Of a stretch of 64,000 bases of DNA, positions 36,896 through 46,582 are shown piece by piece. The notes beneath the pieces were generated by a model. That model worked only from the letters and a program-made list of their open reading frames with translations. It was not told the origin of the DNA and ran no database searches. Numbering within the stretch: the stretch's first letter is position 1; the number at the start of each line of letters is the position of its first letter. The DNA is taken from NCBI GenBank assembly GCA_028279345.1, contig JANQNY010000006.1:62001-126000 (forward strand), in the 5' to 3' direction. Source of the stretch: Geminicoccaceae bacterium (lineage in GTDB: Bacteria; Pseudomonadota; Alphaproteobacteria; Geminicoccales; Geminicoccaceae). The position numbers and the translations under genes are program-made.

Positions 36896-39322
36896 CTAGC
36901 CGCGCATGCGGCGGCCATCCGGATCAACGAGCCGCGCCCGTTGAAGCCGGGCGGGCAGGCGCTCGCCCAGGATCTCGACCTCCCAGGGCCCGCTAGCGTC
37001 GGCAATCCCCTTGGGCACATAGCCCATCGCCATCGATACCTCGGACGCATGCGCGTAACCACCCGAAGTGACCCAGCCGCGCACCGCGCCATCGAAGTAG
37101 ATCGGCTCGTCACCGATCGCATCGGCGTCCCGCGCGTCGACGATGAACGTCCGGAGGCGGAGGGCGCCGCCCGTTTCCCGCTCGTCCCAGGCGGCCGCCT
37201 TGCCGATGAAATCGACCTGCTTGTCGTACGCGACGAACCGATCGAGCCCAGCTTCGAGGGGGCCGTAGAGCGGGCGGTACTCGCGCGCCCAACTGCCGAA
37301 GCTCTTCTCCAATCGAAGCGCATTCAGCGCCCGCGAGCCGAAGAGCTTGAGCCCGTGCGGCGCGCCCGCTTCGATCAAGGCGTTGAAGACCGAGCGCTGG
37401 TGCTCGGGCGCCATCCAAAGCTCGTAGCCCAGCTCGCCGGTGTAGCTCACCCGCCCGGCGATCACCGGTGCCATGCCGATGTGCAGACGGCGGATGTCGA
37501 GGAAGCGGAAGGCGGCGGCCGAGACGTCGGCGTCGGCCACCGTCTGCAACACCGCGCGTGCTTCGGGGCCGGCGACTGCGAGCCCGACGAGCGATAGACC
37601 AAGCGCCCTGACCGCGACCGAACCGTCTTCCGGCAGGTGCGCCTGGAACCAGCGCAGGTAGTAGTCCTCGGCGATGCCCGAGCCGAACAGCAGGAACCGT
37701 CCATCGCCCAGATTGGCGAGCGTGAGGTCACCGATGAGCTTGCCGTCTTGCTTCAGCATCGGTGCGAGGCCCATGCGGCCGGGTGTAGGCATGCGGCAGG
37801 CAAGCAGGTGATCGAGCCACGACGCCGCCCCTTCGCCGGTCACCTCGAACTTGGCGAAGCTCGAGGTCTCCATGAGCCCTACGGCCTCGCGGACCGCGCG
37901 CGCCTCTGCACCGACCGGCGCGAAGTCGGTCGACCGACGCCAGGAGAAGGTGTCCTCGAGCCCCGGTGGCGCGAACCAGAGCGGCACTTCGAGACCCCAG
38001 CTCGCACCGAACTGGGCGCCTCGAGCCCTGAGCAGGTCGTAGATGGGCGTGGTCAGGAGCGGCCGGCCGGCCGGCCGCTCCTCGTTCGGATAGCGGATCG
38101 AGAAGCGCTTGGCGTAGTTCTCGCGCACCCGCGCGTTGGTGTAGGCGGGCGTGGCGAACGCGCCGAAGCGGGCGATGTCCATCGCAAAGACGTCAAAGCC
38201 CGGATCGCCGTCCACCATCCAGTTGGCGAGCGCCAAGCCCACGCCCCCGCCCTGGCTAAACCCGGCCATCACGGCACACGCAGCCCACAGATTGCGCGTG
38301 CCGGGGATTGGCCCCACGAGCGGGTTGCCGTCGGGCGCGAAGGTGAAGGGGCCGTTGATGACCTGCTTGATGCCGGCGTCGCGGAAGGCGGGGAAGTGAG
38401 TGAAGCCCACGTCGAGCGACGGCGCGATCCGGTCCAGGTCCGGATCGAGCAGATCGTGGCCGAAGTCCCAAGGCGTGCTGTCCGGCGCCCAGGGGCGACC
38501 GTCCTGCTCATAGGTGCCCATGAGCATGCCCTGGCCTTCCTGGCGGAGATAGATCTCGCCGTCGAAGTCGACGGCGTGCAGCACCTCCTTGCCCGTGCGC
38601 TCGTTGACCGCAACCACCTCGGGCATCGGCTCGGTCAGCAGGTACATGTGCTCCATCGCGAGCACCGGGAGTTCCAGCCCGGTCATGCGGCCGACCTCGC
38701 GCGCCCAGAGCCCCGCGGCGTTGACCACGTGCTCCGCGACGATCTCCCCCTGGTCAGTCCGAACGAGCCAGCTGCCGTCGGGCCGCTGTGCCAGCGCCTC
38801 GACCCGCGTGTGGAGATGCACTTCGGCACCGTTCTTGCGAGCGGCGCGGGCGTAGGCGTGGGTCACGCCGTTCGGATCGACATGACCCTCGATCGGGTCG
38901 TAGAGCGCGCCGACGAACTGGCTGGGGTCGAGCAGCGGCATCAGCTCGTGCGCTTCCTCGGGCGACACGAGCTCCGCTTCCAGGCCCATATAGCGGCCCT
39001 TGGCAAGGATCGTCTTGAGCCAGTCGAGCCGGTCGTTGGTCGCCGCGAGCATCAGCCCGCCCGTGAGGTGCAGCCCTACCGACTGGCCGGAGATCTCCTC
39101 CAGCTCCTGGTAGAGGTTTACCGTGTAGGCCTGGAGCTTGGCGACGTTCGGGTCACCGTTGATGGTGTGCATGCCGCCGGCCGCATGCCAGGTGGAGCCC
39201 GAGGTGAGCTCAGAGCGCTCCAGCAAGACCACGTCGGTCCAACCACGCTTCGTCAGGTGATAGAGGACCGAGCAGCCGACGACCCCACCGCCGATCACCA
39301 CGACCCTAGCCTGCGTTAGCAT
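36896..39322 (-). CDS. Dimethylglycine/sarcosine dehydrogenase-like FAD enzyme with GcvT domain
   Basis: The 808-residue protein has an N-terminal DAO-type FAD domain (VVIGGGVVGCSVLYHLTKRG; the TSGSTWHAAGG segment matches the covalent-FAD His region), a linker domain, and a C-terminal GcvT-like folate domain (FAKFEVTGEGAASWLDHLLA, GELGYELWM). Enzymes of this layout demethylate dimethylglycine or sarcosine, passing the one-carbon unit to tetrahydrofolate. It is divergent from a betaine-homocysteine methyltransferase-like gene with 151 bases between starts, so dimethylglycine from betaine is the most likely substrate. Confidence 0.88.
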   Translation of the reverse strand: MLTQARVVVIGGGVVGCSVLYHLTKRGWTDVVLLERSELTSGSTWHAAGGMHTINGDPNVAKLQAYTVNLYQELEEISGQSVGLHLTGGLMLAATNDRLDWLKTILAKGRYMGLEAELVSPEEAHELMPLLDPSQFVGALYDPIEGHVDPNGVTHAYARAARKNGAEVHLHTRVEALAQRPDGSWLVRTDQGEIVAEHVVNAAGLWAREVGRMTGLELPVLAMEHMYLLTEPMPEVVAVNERTGKEVLHAVDFDGEIYLRQEGQGMLMGTYEQDGRPWAPDSTPWDFGHDLLDPDLDRIAPSLDVGFTHFPAFRDAGIKQVINGPFTFAPDGNPLVGPIPGTRNLWAACAVMAGFSQGGGVGLALANWMVDGDPGFDVFAMDIARFGAFATPAYTNARVRENYAKRFSIRYPNEERPAGRPLLTTPIYDLLRARGAQFGASWGLEVPLWFAPPGLEDTFSWRRSTDFAPVGAEARAVREAVGLMETSSFAKFEVTGEGAASWLDHLLACRMPTPGRMGLAPMLKQDGKLIGDLTLANLGDGRFLLFGSGIAEDYYLRWFQAHLPEDGSVAVRALGLSLVGLAVAGPEARAVLQTVADADVSAAAFRFLDIRRLHIGMAPVIAGRVSYTGELGYELWMAPEHQRSVFNALIEAGAPHGLKLFGSRALNALRLEKSFGSWAREYRPLYGPLEAGLDRFVAYDKQVDFIGKAAAWDERETGGALRLRTFIVDARDADAIGDEPIYFDGAVRGWVTSGGYAHASEVSMAMGYVPKGIADASGPWEVEILGERLPARLQRARLVDPDGRRMRG

Positions 39323-39473
39323 ACCGCGCTCCCACTGGTCACGGAACGACGTTGCCGCGTTCGGTCGCCACGGTCGACATCATCTTCGGCGGCTCAGCGC
39401 GACATTTCCAATGCGGCGTCTCGGGTCGCGACGTATGATTGGACGCAAGAACGACGTGCCGGGAGGCAATGCG

Positions 39474-40562
39474 ATGGGCACCGAGAAGAGCCAGGCGTTC
39501 TTGGACCGCCTCAACAGCGACGATCCGGTCCTTCACGGCGGTGGCTATCTCTTCGAGATGGAGCGGCGCGGCTATCTACAGGCCGGCGCCTACGTGCCGG
39601 AGGTAGTCCTCGAATTCCCCGAGGTCGTGGCACAGCTTCACACCGAGTTCGCCCGCGCGGGTGCCGACATCATCCTCGCCTTCACCTACTACGGCCATCG
39701 CGAGAAGCTGCGGCTCATCGGCAAGGAGGACCTGCTCGAACCGCTGAACCGCGAGGCCGTGCGGATTGCGCAGCGTGTCCGCGAGCGCTTTCCCGACTGC
39801 TTCGTCGCCGGCAACATCTGCAACACGAACCTCTACGAACCCGGCAACGCCGCGGCCGAAGCCGAGATCCGCGGCATCTTCACCGAGCAGCTCGGCTGGG
39901 CGGTGGACGAGGGCGTCGACCTTATCGTCTGCGAGACCCTCTCGTTCTTAGGCGAGGCGGTCATCGCCGCCGAGGTCGCGCGGGAGGTGGGCCTGCCGCT
40001 CGTGCTCGGCATGGCGGTGCACCAGTCGGGCAAGCTTCGGGACTTCGACGGCAGCATCGGCGAGGCTTGCAAGATCGTTCGCGATGCGGGCGTCGACGTC
40101 GTCGGCGCCAACTGTCATCGCGGCCCGGCGACGATGCTCCCGGTCGTCGAAGAGATCGTCTCGCAGGTCCCGCCGAAGCATGTCTGCAGCTTCCCCGTGG
40201 CCTATCGGACGAGCGAAGCGATGCCGACCTTCGGCGCGCTCCAAGACCCGGATATGCCCTGCCCCGAGCATCTGCCGGGCGGGATCTCGTTTCCGGCCGG
40301 CCTCGATCCCTTCGTCTGCACGCGCTACGAGATGGGGAGGTTCGCCAAGCAGGCGGCTGATCTCGGCGTACGCTACATCGGTGGCTGCTGCGGTACCGGA
40401 CCGCACCACCTCCGCTCCATGGCCGAGGCGCTGGGCCGGTCGCCCGAGGCCAGCAAGTACAGCCCGGACATGTCGAAGCACTACGCCCTGGGCACCAACG
40501 AAGCGCTCAAGGCGCACAATCGCGACTACCGTTCGAGCCTCGCAGCGGCGAGCTGGAGCTAG
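39474..40562 (+). CDS. Betaine-homocysteine S-methyltransferase-like protein
   Basis: The 362-residue TIM-barrel protein has the homocysteine methyltransferase zinc site: Cys in VGANCHRGP and the pair in YIGGCCGTGPHHL. The N-terminal ILAFTYYGHREKLRLIGKE and the C-terminal extension MSKHYALGTNEALKAHNRDY match the BHMT branch. It transfers a methyl from glycine betaine to homocysteine, giving methionine and dimethylglycine; the divergent dehydrogenase would take the latter. The ATG at 39474 has a GGGAGG site and is preferred to upstream in-frame starts. Confidence 0.88.
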   Translation: MGTEKSQAFLDRLNSDDPVLHGGGYLFEMERRGYLQAGAYVPEVVLEFPEVVAQLHTEFARAGADIILAFTYYGHREKLRLIGKEDLLEPLNREAVRIAQRVRERFPDCFVAGNICNTNLYEPGNAAAEAEIRGIFTEQLGWAVDEGVDLIVCETLSFLGEAVIAAEVAREVGLPLVLGMAVHQSGKLRDFDGSIGEACKIVRDAGVDVVGANCHRGPATMLPVVEEIVSQVPPKHVCSFPVAYRTSEAMPTFGALQDPDMPCPEHLPGGISFPAGLDPFVCTRYEMGRFAKQAADLGVRYIGGCCGTGPHHLRSMAEALGRSPEASKYSPDMSKHYALGTNEALKAHNRDYRSSLAAASWS

Positions 40563-40602
40563 GCGGCGCGTCATCCGGCAATAGCACGCAATGGGAGCAA
40601 CC

Positions 40603-41850
40603 ATGCGCGTTCAACTAACGGCCCTCGCAGCCATCCTGACGGCGTCGTCGGGCGCCCTCGCCGATACCACCGACGTTACTTGGCAGAACCGGGTCGAGAT
40701 CACCAAGCAAGGCGCGCATTGCGCCGAAGACCCGGGCTGTTTCAACCGCTATCACCCCGCGATCCCGCCAGCGGCGACCGCCGCGCCGGGTGACCACATC
40801 ATCCTGCATACGCGCGACGCCCTCGACAGCGATCTCACGCTGGACAGCAACGCGGATGATCTTGCGGCACTCGACCTCAACCTCGTCCATCCGATGACCG
40901 GGCCAATCTTCATCGAAGGTGCCGAACGCGGCGACGTGCTTGCGGTGACACTCCTGGACATCGAGCCCGACCAGTACGGCTACACGGTCATCGTGCCGGG
41001 CTTCGGCTTTCTGCGGGACGAGTTCACCGAGCCCTATCTGGTGAACTGGAAGCTCGACCGACTGGCGGCGACCTCAGAACAAATGCCCGGCGTGCGGATC
41101 CCCTATGAAGCCTTCATGGGCTCGGTCGGGGTGCTTCCGGGTGAGGAGGAGGTCGGGAGCTGGCTCGCCCGCGAGGCGGCGCTCGGCGCCGTCGGTGGCG
41201 TGGCGCTGCCGCCGGAACCGACCGGAGCCCTGCCCACCGACATCTGCGGCCCAGAGGGCAGCCACAAGGACCAGTGCCTCAGGACCATCCCGCCGCGCGA
41301 GAACGGCGGCAACATGGATGTGCAGCAAATGCAGGTCGGCACAACCATGCTGTTTCCCTGCTTCGTCGACGGGTGCGGCCTGTTCGTCGGCGATGTGCAC
41401 TACGCGCAAGGTGACGGCGAGGTATCGGGGACCGCGATCGAGATGGGTGCCGTCGTCACCGTCACTACCGAGATTAGGAAGGGCGAAGCCGCCAACGTGC
41501 CGGCACCGCACGTGGAAGGTGGCGACCAGATCCGTCGCATCGAGCCGACGCAGTTCTATCAGACAGTGGGTCTCCCGCTGAAGGAGGCCGGCACCGTTCC
41601 GGTCTACCACACCTATCTCGACAGCGAGCCGATCGAAGGCCTCGAGAACCTCTCGGAGGACCTGACGCTCGCCGCACGGCACGCGCTCATTCAGATGATC
41701 GACTATATCGAACGAGAGCACGGCCTCACCCGCGAGCAGGCGTACATCCTGGCGAGCGTGGCGGTCGACCTGCGCGTCGGTCAGGTGGTGGACGTGCCCA
41801 ACTACGTCGTCACCGCCGTTCTCAAGGAAGACGTGTTCACCGAGCAATGA
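40603..41850 (+). CDS. Exported acetamidase/formamidase family protein
   Basis: The 415-residue product has a signal peptide (MRVQLTALAAILTASSGALA) and the FmdA/AmdA fold: DLNLVHPMTGPIFIEGAERGD, PGFGFLRDEF, PPRENGGNMDVQQMQVGTTMLFP and GDVHYAQGDGEVSGTAIEMG. Most family members are cytosolic and hydrolyse formamide or acetamide; an exported version is less usual. It lies 40 bases after the methyltransferase gene and overlaps the next gene by 4 bases. Substrate not assigned. Confidence 0.85.
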   Translation: MRVQLTALAAILTASSGALADTTDVTWQNRVEITKQGAHCAEDPGCFNRYHPAIPPAATAAPGDHIILHTRDALDSDLTLDSNADDLAALDLNLVHPMTGPIFIEGAERGDVLAVTLLDIEPDQYGYTVIVPGFGFLRDEFTEPYLVNWKLDRLAATSEQMPGVRIPYEAFMGSVGVLPGEEEVGSWLAREAALGAVGGVALPPEPTGALPTDICGPEGSHKDQCLRTIPPRENGGNMDVQQMQVGTTMLFPCFVDGCGLFVGDVHYAQGDGEVSGTAIEMGAVVTVTTEIRKGEAANVPAPHVEGGDQIRRIEPTQFYQTVGLPLKEAGTVPVYHTYLDSEPIEGLENLSEDLTLAARHALIQMIDYIEREHGLTREQAYILASVAVDLRVGQVVDVPNYVVTAVLKEDVFTEQ

Positions 41851-42386
41851 GCCGAATGTTGACGCGTCGCGTGCTCGCGCGCGCATTGGGAGGCGGCGCA
41901 GCAGGTGTCCTGCTCACGGGGCACACGCCCTACCAGCAGTGGGTCGTCTACCGTCAGCGGCACCTGCTGATCGGCTGCCATCGGCAGGATTCCGAAGGCT
42001 ACGCGCTCGCGAAGGTGCTCGAGGCCGCGCTCGCTGATCGCTTGCCGGAAGCGCGCGCTCGCGTCGCCCGAGCCCCCGACGCCGCCAGGCTCGCGAGCCT
42101 CTTCAACACGGGCCAGCTCGATTTCGGTCTGTTGCGCGGCACCGAGGCGGCAACGATGCGGGAGGGCCGGGCACAGTTCGCTGCCTACGGGCCCGTGCCC
42201 CTGCAGGCGATGGCCGTGATCGACCGACACGTGCTCTATGCCATGCCGCGGGTCGATAGTGCGCATGTCGGAGCGTTGCTGAGCGCCCTCCACGATCACC
42301 GGGGTGCCTTCGCGTTCGCCGAGCCCACGGCGGAAGCAGGGCCGCCCCATGCGAAGGCGGCCGATTGGTTTGCAGACGGGGGCTAG
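41847..42386 (+). CDS. Small binding-protein-like hypothetical protein
   Basis: The 179-residue product starts MSRMLTRRVLARALGGGAAG, a possible exported N-terminus. The body reads LLIGCHRQDSEGYALAKVLEAAL, ARVARAPDAARLASLFNTGQLDFGLL and YGPVPLQAMAVI, recalling the first lobe of TAXI/TRAP binding proteins. It is too short for a full two-lobe fold. It overlaps the formamidase gene (ATGA), so the two are made together. Confidence 0.65.
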   Translation: MSRMLTRRVLARALGGGAAGVLLTGHTPYQQWVVYRQRHLLIGCHRQDSEGYALAKVLEAALADRLPEARARVARAPDAARLASLFNTGQLDFGLLRGTEAATMREGRAQFAAYGPVPLQAMAVIDRHVLYAMPRVDSAHVGALLSALHDHRGAFAFAEPTAEAGPPHAKAADWFADGG

Positions 42387-42526
42387 CCATCGGCACACGT
42401 TGATGGCCCTCGGGTTCGCCGCGCGGCACGTGCGCAGGCCAATTGCGTCGCGCCGCAGCTTTGCTACCTTGGACCAATAGGGTCGCACACATAGCAACCC
42501 ATGCGATCCATCAGGGAGACCCAACC

Positions 42527-43846
42527 ATGCGATTCGTGTCCGCGTTTGCGCTCGCTGTGGCGGGCGGCGTCGCCGTGACCGCTCACCCGCTTCCCGCCGC
42601 TGCAGAGGGCGAGCAGTTTGTTCCGCTCTTGACCTACCGCACCGGCGCCTATGCCCCCAACGGGATCCCGCTAGCGAACGGTCAAATCGACTATTTCAAC
42701 ATGATCAACGAGCGCGACGGCGGCATCAATGGCGTCAAGATCACGTTCGAGGAATGTGACACCGCCTACAACAACGACAAGGGCGTCGAGTGCTACGAGC
42801 GGCTGAAGAACAGTGGCAGCACGGGCGCGTCGGTGGTCTCGCCGTTCTCTACGGGCATCACCTACGCGCTGTTGGAGCGGGCGACCAACGACAAGATTCC
42901 GCTCTTCACGATGGGCTACGGCCGCACCGACGGCTCGGACGGCTCGGTGTTTCCCTACGTGTTCACGATGCCGACGACCTACTGGTCGCAGGCTACGTCG
43001 CTTATCCAGTACATCCGCGACCAGGAAGGAGGCGACCTCGAGGGCAAGACGATCGCGCTCGTCTATCACGACAGCGCCTACGGCAAGGAGCCGATCCCGA
43101 CGCTCGAGGCGCTCGCCGAGGAGATGGGCTTCACGCTGGAGCTGTTTCCCGTCGCGCATCCGGGTCTCGAGCAGAAGGCCACCTGGCTCAACATCGGCCG
43201 CCGGCTGCGCCCGGATTGGGTGCTGATGTGGGGCTGGGGCGTGATGAACTCGACGGCGATCAAAGAGGCGGCGGCGGTCGGCTTTCCGATGGATCGCTTC
43301 ATCGGCAATCACTGGGCGGGTGCGGAGGTCGACGTGGCCCCTGCGGGCGACAGCGCGGTCGGCTATCTGGCAGCCAACTTTCACAGCCCGGGTACCGAGT
43401 TCGGCGTGCACGAGGACATCCTCGAGCACGTCTACGCCAAGGGCAACGGTGCCGGTGACGAGGCGCGGGTCGGCGAGGTGCTTTACAATCGCGGCATCGT
43501 CAACTCGGCGATCATCGTCGAGGCCATTCGTGTCGCTCAGGGCATTCACGGTGAGCGGCCATTGACTGGCGAAGAGGTCCGCGACGGCTTCGAGAACCTG
43601 AACCTCAGCGAGGAGCGCTTGGCGGAACTGGGCCTCGGCGAGTTCATGAACCCGGTCGCCGTCTCTTGCGCCGACCACGAGGGCGGCGGTGCCGTGTTCC
43701 TGCAGCAGTGGGACGGCTCGGAGTGGACGCGCGTTTCGGACTGGTACGCGCCGATGACCGACATCGTCCGGCCGCTCATCGAGGAATCGGCTGCGGCCTA
43801 CGCCGCTGAGAAGGGCATCACCCCACGGGAGTGCCCGAGCAGCTGA
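42527..43846 (+). CDS. livK: LivK-type ABC transporter substrate-binding protein
   Basis: The 439-residue protein has a signal peptide (MRFVSAFALAVAGGVAVTAH) and the type-I binding fold: LTYRTGAYAPNGIPLANGQIDYF, DGGINGVKITFEECDTAYNN, VSPFSTGITYALLERATNDKIP and KTIALVYHDSAYGKEPIPTLEAL. The branch is the one linked to acyl-CoA ligase liv clusters, thought to bind aromatic or other acids. GGGAG precedes the ATG. livF follows 7 bases later. Its permeases are the livH/livM pair 18.5 kb upstream, the only such pair in the window. Confidence 0.9.
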   Translation: MRFVSAFALAVAGGVAVTAHPLPAAAEGEQFVPLLTYRTGAYAPNGIPLANGQIDYFNMINERDGGINGVKITFEECDTAYNNDKGVECYERLKNSGSTGASVVSPFSTGITYALLERATNDKIPLFTMGYGRTDGSDGSVFPYVFTMPTTYWSQATSLIQYIRDQEGGDLEGKTIALVYHDSAYGKEPIPTLEALAEEMGFTLELFPVAHPGLEQKATWLNIGRRLRPDWVLMWGWGVMNSTAIKEAAAVGFPMDRFIGNHWAGAEVDVAPAGDSAVGYLAANFHSPGTEFGVHEDILEHVYAKGNGAGDEARVGEVLYNRGIVNSAIIVEAIRVAQGIHGERPLTGEEVRDGFENLNLSEERLAELGLGEFMNPVAVSCADHEGGGAVFLQQWDGSEWTRVSDWYAPMTDIVRPLIEESAAAYAAEKGITPRECPSS

Positions 43847-43853
43847 GCGGGCC

Positions 43854-44699
43854 ATGGCCGCGACATCGGCTGCGACGAGAGAGCAAGCGGCGCCCGCCGG
43901 GGCGCCGCTGATCTCCGTCGACAATATCGAGGTCGTCTACGACCACGTCGTGCTGGTGCTCAAGGGTGTCTCGCTCGCGGCGCACCAGGGCGCCATCACC
44001 GCTCTTCTGGGCGGGAACGGCGCGGGCAAGACGACCACGCTGAAGGCTGTCTCCAACCTGCTCACGGCCGAACGTGGCGAGGTGACAAAGGGGTCGATCA
44101 AGCTCGCCGGCGAGGATGTGTCCCACCTCTCGCCTAACGAGCTGGTGCGCCGAGGCGTCGTTCAGGTGATGGAAGGGCGGCGTTGCTTCGAGCATCTGAC
44201 CGTCGAAGAAAACCTGCTCACCGGCGCCTACACCCGAACCGACGGTGCGGCCGCGCTCCGACGCGATCTCGAGATGGTCTACGGCTACTTCCCGAGGCTC
44301 AAGGAACGCAATCGCGCACAGGCGGGCTACACGTCGGGAGGCGAGCAGCAGATGTGCGCGATCGGGCGCGCGCTGATGGCCAAACCCAGCGTCATCCTGC
44401 TCGATGAGCCGTCGATGGGCCTGGCGCCGCAACTCGTCGAGGAGATCTTCGAGATCGTCGCCCAACTGAACCGCGAGGCCGGCGTGACGTTCCTCCTGGC
44501 GGAGCAGAACACCAACATCGCGCTGCGCTACGCCGATCATGGCTACATTCTGGAAAACGGCCGGATCGTCATGGAGGGGCCCGCGCAGACGCTCCGCGAC
44601 AACGAGGACGTCAAGGAGTTCTATCTCGGCGTCGGCTCGACCGGCCGCCGGAGCTTTCGAGATATCAAAAGCTACAAACGTCGTAAACGTTGGCTATAG
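43854..44699 (+). CDS. livF: LivF-type ABC transporter ATPase
   Basis: The 281-residue ATPase has Walker A GGNGAGKTTTLKA, the LivF Q-loop region VVQVMEGRRCFEHLTVEENL, a signature with TSGGEQQMCAIGRALM, Walker B VILLDEPSMGLAP and a LAEQNTNIALRYAD H-loop (Gln for His, usual in LivF). The C-terminus YKRRKRWL is the usual end of the ligase-linked branch. It should pair with LivG at 21194. Confidence 0.92.
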   Translation: MAATSAATREQAAPAGAPLISVDNIEVVYDHVVLVLKGVSLAAHQGAITALLGGNGAGKTTTLKAVSNLLTAERGEVTKGSIKLAGEDVSHLSPNELVRRGVVQVMEGRRCFEHLTVEENLLTGAYTRTDGAAALRRDLEMVYGYFPRLKERNRAQAGYTSGGEQQMCAIGRALMAKPSVILLDEPSMGLAPQLVEEIFEIVAQLNREAGVTFLLAEQNTNIALRYADHGYILENGRIVMEGPAQTLRDNEDVKEFYLGVGSTGRRSFRDIKSYKRRKRWL

Positions 44700-44739
44700 T
44701 CCGCCCACTTTGGCACTGCAGCAAAACACCGGAGGCCAC

Positions 44740-45978
44740 ATGGTGGAGCAGGCGGGCGAGTTCTACGACCGTCAGGAGGTCCGCGACCCCGAGCAGCGGC
44801 TCGCCCAGATGTTCACGGCGCTGCCGGGCCTCGTCCGCCACGCCATGGACAACGCGCCCGGCATTGCGGCGCAGCTCGATGGCGTGGACGCGGCCGATAT
44901 CAGCTCGCCGGATGCGCTCGCCAAGCTGCCGGTCCTGCGCAAGGCAGACCTCGTCGCGCGGCAGGCGGCCGAGCCGCCCTTCGGCGGGCTCGCCGCGACG
45001 CCGCTTCCCCGTCTGGCGCGCGCCTTCGTCTCGCCGGGCCCGATCTGCGAGCCCGAGAGCCTGCGCACCGACTATTGGCGCTTTGCGCGCGCCTTCTTCG
45101 CCGCCGGCTTCCGCACCGGCCAGCTGATCCACAACGCGTTCTCCTATCATCTCACGCCGGCGGGCGCGATGATCGAGGGTGGCGCGCGGTTGCTCGGTTG
45201 CCCGGTGATCCCCGCCGGCACCAGCCCGACCGCACGGCAGCTCGAAGCGATCGAGCGGCTTAGCCCCGTCGCCTTTGCCGGAACGCCCGACTTCCTCGAG
45301 GCGCTGCTCGACGAAGGCCGCGAGCGCGGTATCGACATCTCATCGATCGAGCGCGCCGTAGTCTCGGGTGCCGCGTTTCCAACCGCCACACGGGACCGCC
45401 TGCTGAAGCGCGGCGTCGACGCTTACGAGTGCTATGCCACCGCCGATCTCGGCCTCATCGCCTATGAGAGCTCGGCCCGCGAGGGTTTGATCATCGACGA
45501 GGCCATCATCCTCGAGATCGTCCGCCCCGGCACCGGCGAGCCGGTCGAGGACGGCGAGGTCGGCGAGGTGCTGGTCACTTCGTTCAATCCCGACTACCCG
45601 CTGATCCGCTTCGCCACGGGCGATCTGTCGGCGATCATGAATGGTACGAGCCCCTGCGGGCGCACCAATAGACGTATCCGCGGCTGGCTCGGCCGGGCCG
45701 ACCAATCGACCAAGGTTCGCGGTCTCTTTGTCCATCCGCAGCAGGTTGCAGCGATCCTCACGCGGCATCATCTGCGCCGTGGCCGCCTGGTCGTCGACGT
45801 CGATGAAGGCAAGGATCGGCTCCGCCTCCTCGCCGAGACCGCCGATCGCGAAGGACGGCTCGATGCAGCTTTGGGCGACAGCCTGCGCGACGTCACCTCG
45901 TTGCGCGGCGACGTAGAACTGGTAGCGCCCGGCTCCCTGCCCAATGACGGCAAGGTCATCGACGACCAGCGTGCCTGA
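44740..45978 (+). CDS. Phenylacetate-CoA ligase-like adenylate-forming enzyme
   Basis: The 412-residue protein starts MVEQAGEFYDRQEVRDPEQR. It follows the PaaK-like layout: RAFVSPGPICEPES, LIHNAFSYHLTPAGAMIEGG, FAGTPDFLEALL, VSGAAFPTATRDRL, YECYATADLGLIAYES and RGWLGRADQSTKVRGLFVHPQQV. It is the second CoA-ligase of the liv cluster, with GGAGG eight bases before the ATG. Probable role: activation of an imported aromatic or organic acid. Confidence 0.88.
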   Translation: MVEQAGEFYDRQEVRDPEQRLAQMFTALPGLVRHAMDNAPGIAAQLDGVDAADISSPDALAKLPVLRKADLVARQAAEPPFGGLAATPLPRLARAFVSPGPICEPESLRTDYWRFARAFFAAGFRTGQLIHNAFSYHLTPAGAMIEGGARLLGCPVIPAGTSPTARQLEAIERLSPVAFAGTPDFLEALLDEGRERGIDISSIERAVVSGAAFPTATRDRLLKRGVDAYECYATADLGLIAYESSAREGLIIDEAIILEIVRPGTGEPVEDGEVGEVLVTSFNPDYPLIRFATGDLSAIMNGTSPCGRTNRRIRGWLGRADQSTKVRGLFVHPQQVAAILTRHHLRRGRLVVDVDEGKDRLRLLAETADREGRLDAALGDSLRDVTSLRGDVELVAPGSLPNDGKVIDDQRA

Positions 45979-46003
45979 GGCGCCCGCTCCCGAGGCCCGC
46001 TAG

Positions 46004-46582
46004 GTGCTCCTCGTCGAAGGCCTCGCTTGCCGTCGTGCGGGCCGGACAGTGTTCAAGGACCTCTCCTTCACCGTCGAGGCAGGCGGCGCTCTCATGCTGC
46101 GCGGACCCAACGGCAGCGGCAAGAGCTCGCTTCTGCGCGTCCTCGCGGGTCTCGTGCCGAAGGCCGCCGGGCGGATCGAGCGTGGCTCCAGAGCCGATAC
46201 CGAGGCGCTGCATTATGTCGGCCACGCCGACGCGCTGAAGCCGGCGCTGACGGTCGAAGAGAACCTGGCGTTCGTCGCCGACATCCTCGGGGGCGGTGCC
46301 GTGGAGATAGGCCTCCGGACCTTCGAGTTGGTGAGGTTAGCCGACACGCCGGCGCGACACCTTTCCTCTGGTCAGCGCCGCCGGCTCACGCTCGCCCGCC
46401 TGGCGGCGGTACCGCGGCACCTCTGGCTGCTGGATGAGCCCGCGGTCGGCCTCGACACGCGCAACCGCGATCGCCTCGAGGCGTTGATCGCGGACCACCG
46501 GACAATGGGTGGTGCCGTCATTGCCGCTACCCACGGCGACATTGCGATCGATGGCGCACCGACGTTGGAGCTGGGCGGTTGA
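46004..46582 (+). CDS. ccmA: CcmA, haem export ATPase for cytochrome c maturation
   Basis: The 192-residue short ABC ATPase has Walker A GPNGSGKSSLLRVLAGL, the CcmA-like YVGHADALKPALTVEENLAF segment, signature LSSGQRRRLTLARL and Walker B LWLLDEPAVGLD. GTG start. CcmA works with CcmB and CcmC to free holo-CcmE. Its stop overlaps the ccmB start. Confidence 0.9.
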   Translation: MLLVEGLACRRAGRTVFKDLSFTVEAGGALMLRGPNGSGKSSLLRVLAGLVPKAAGRIERGSRADTEALHYVGHADALKPALTVEENLAFVADILGGGAVEIGLRTFELVRLADTPARHLSSGQRRRLTLARLAAVPRHLWLLDEPAVGLDTRNRDRLEALIADHRTMGGAVIAATHGDIAIDGAPTLELGG

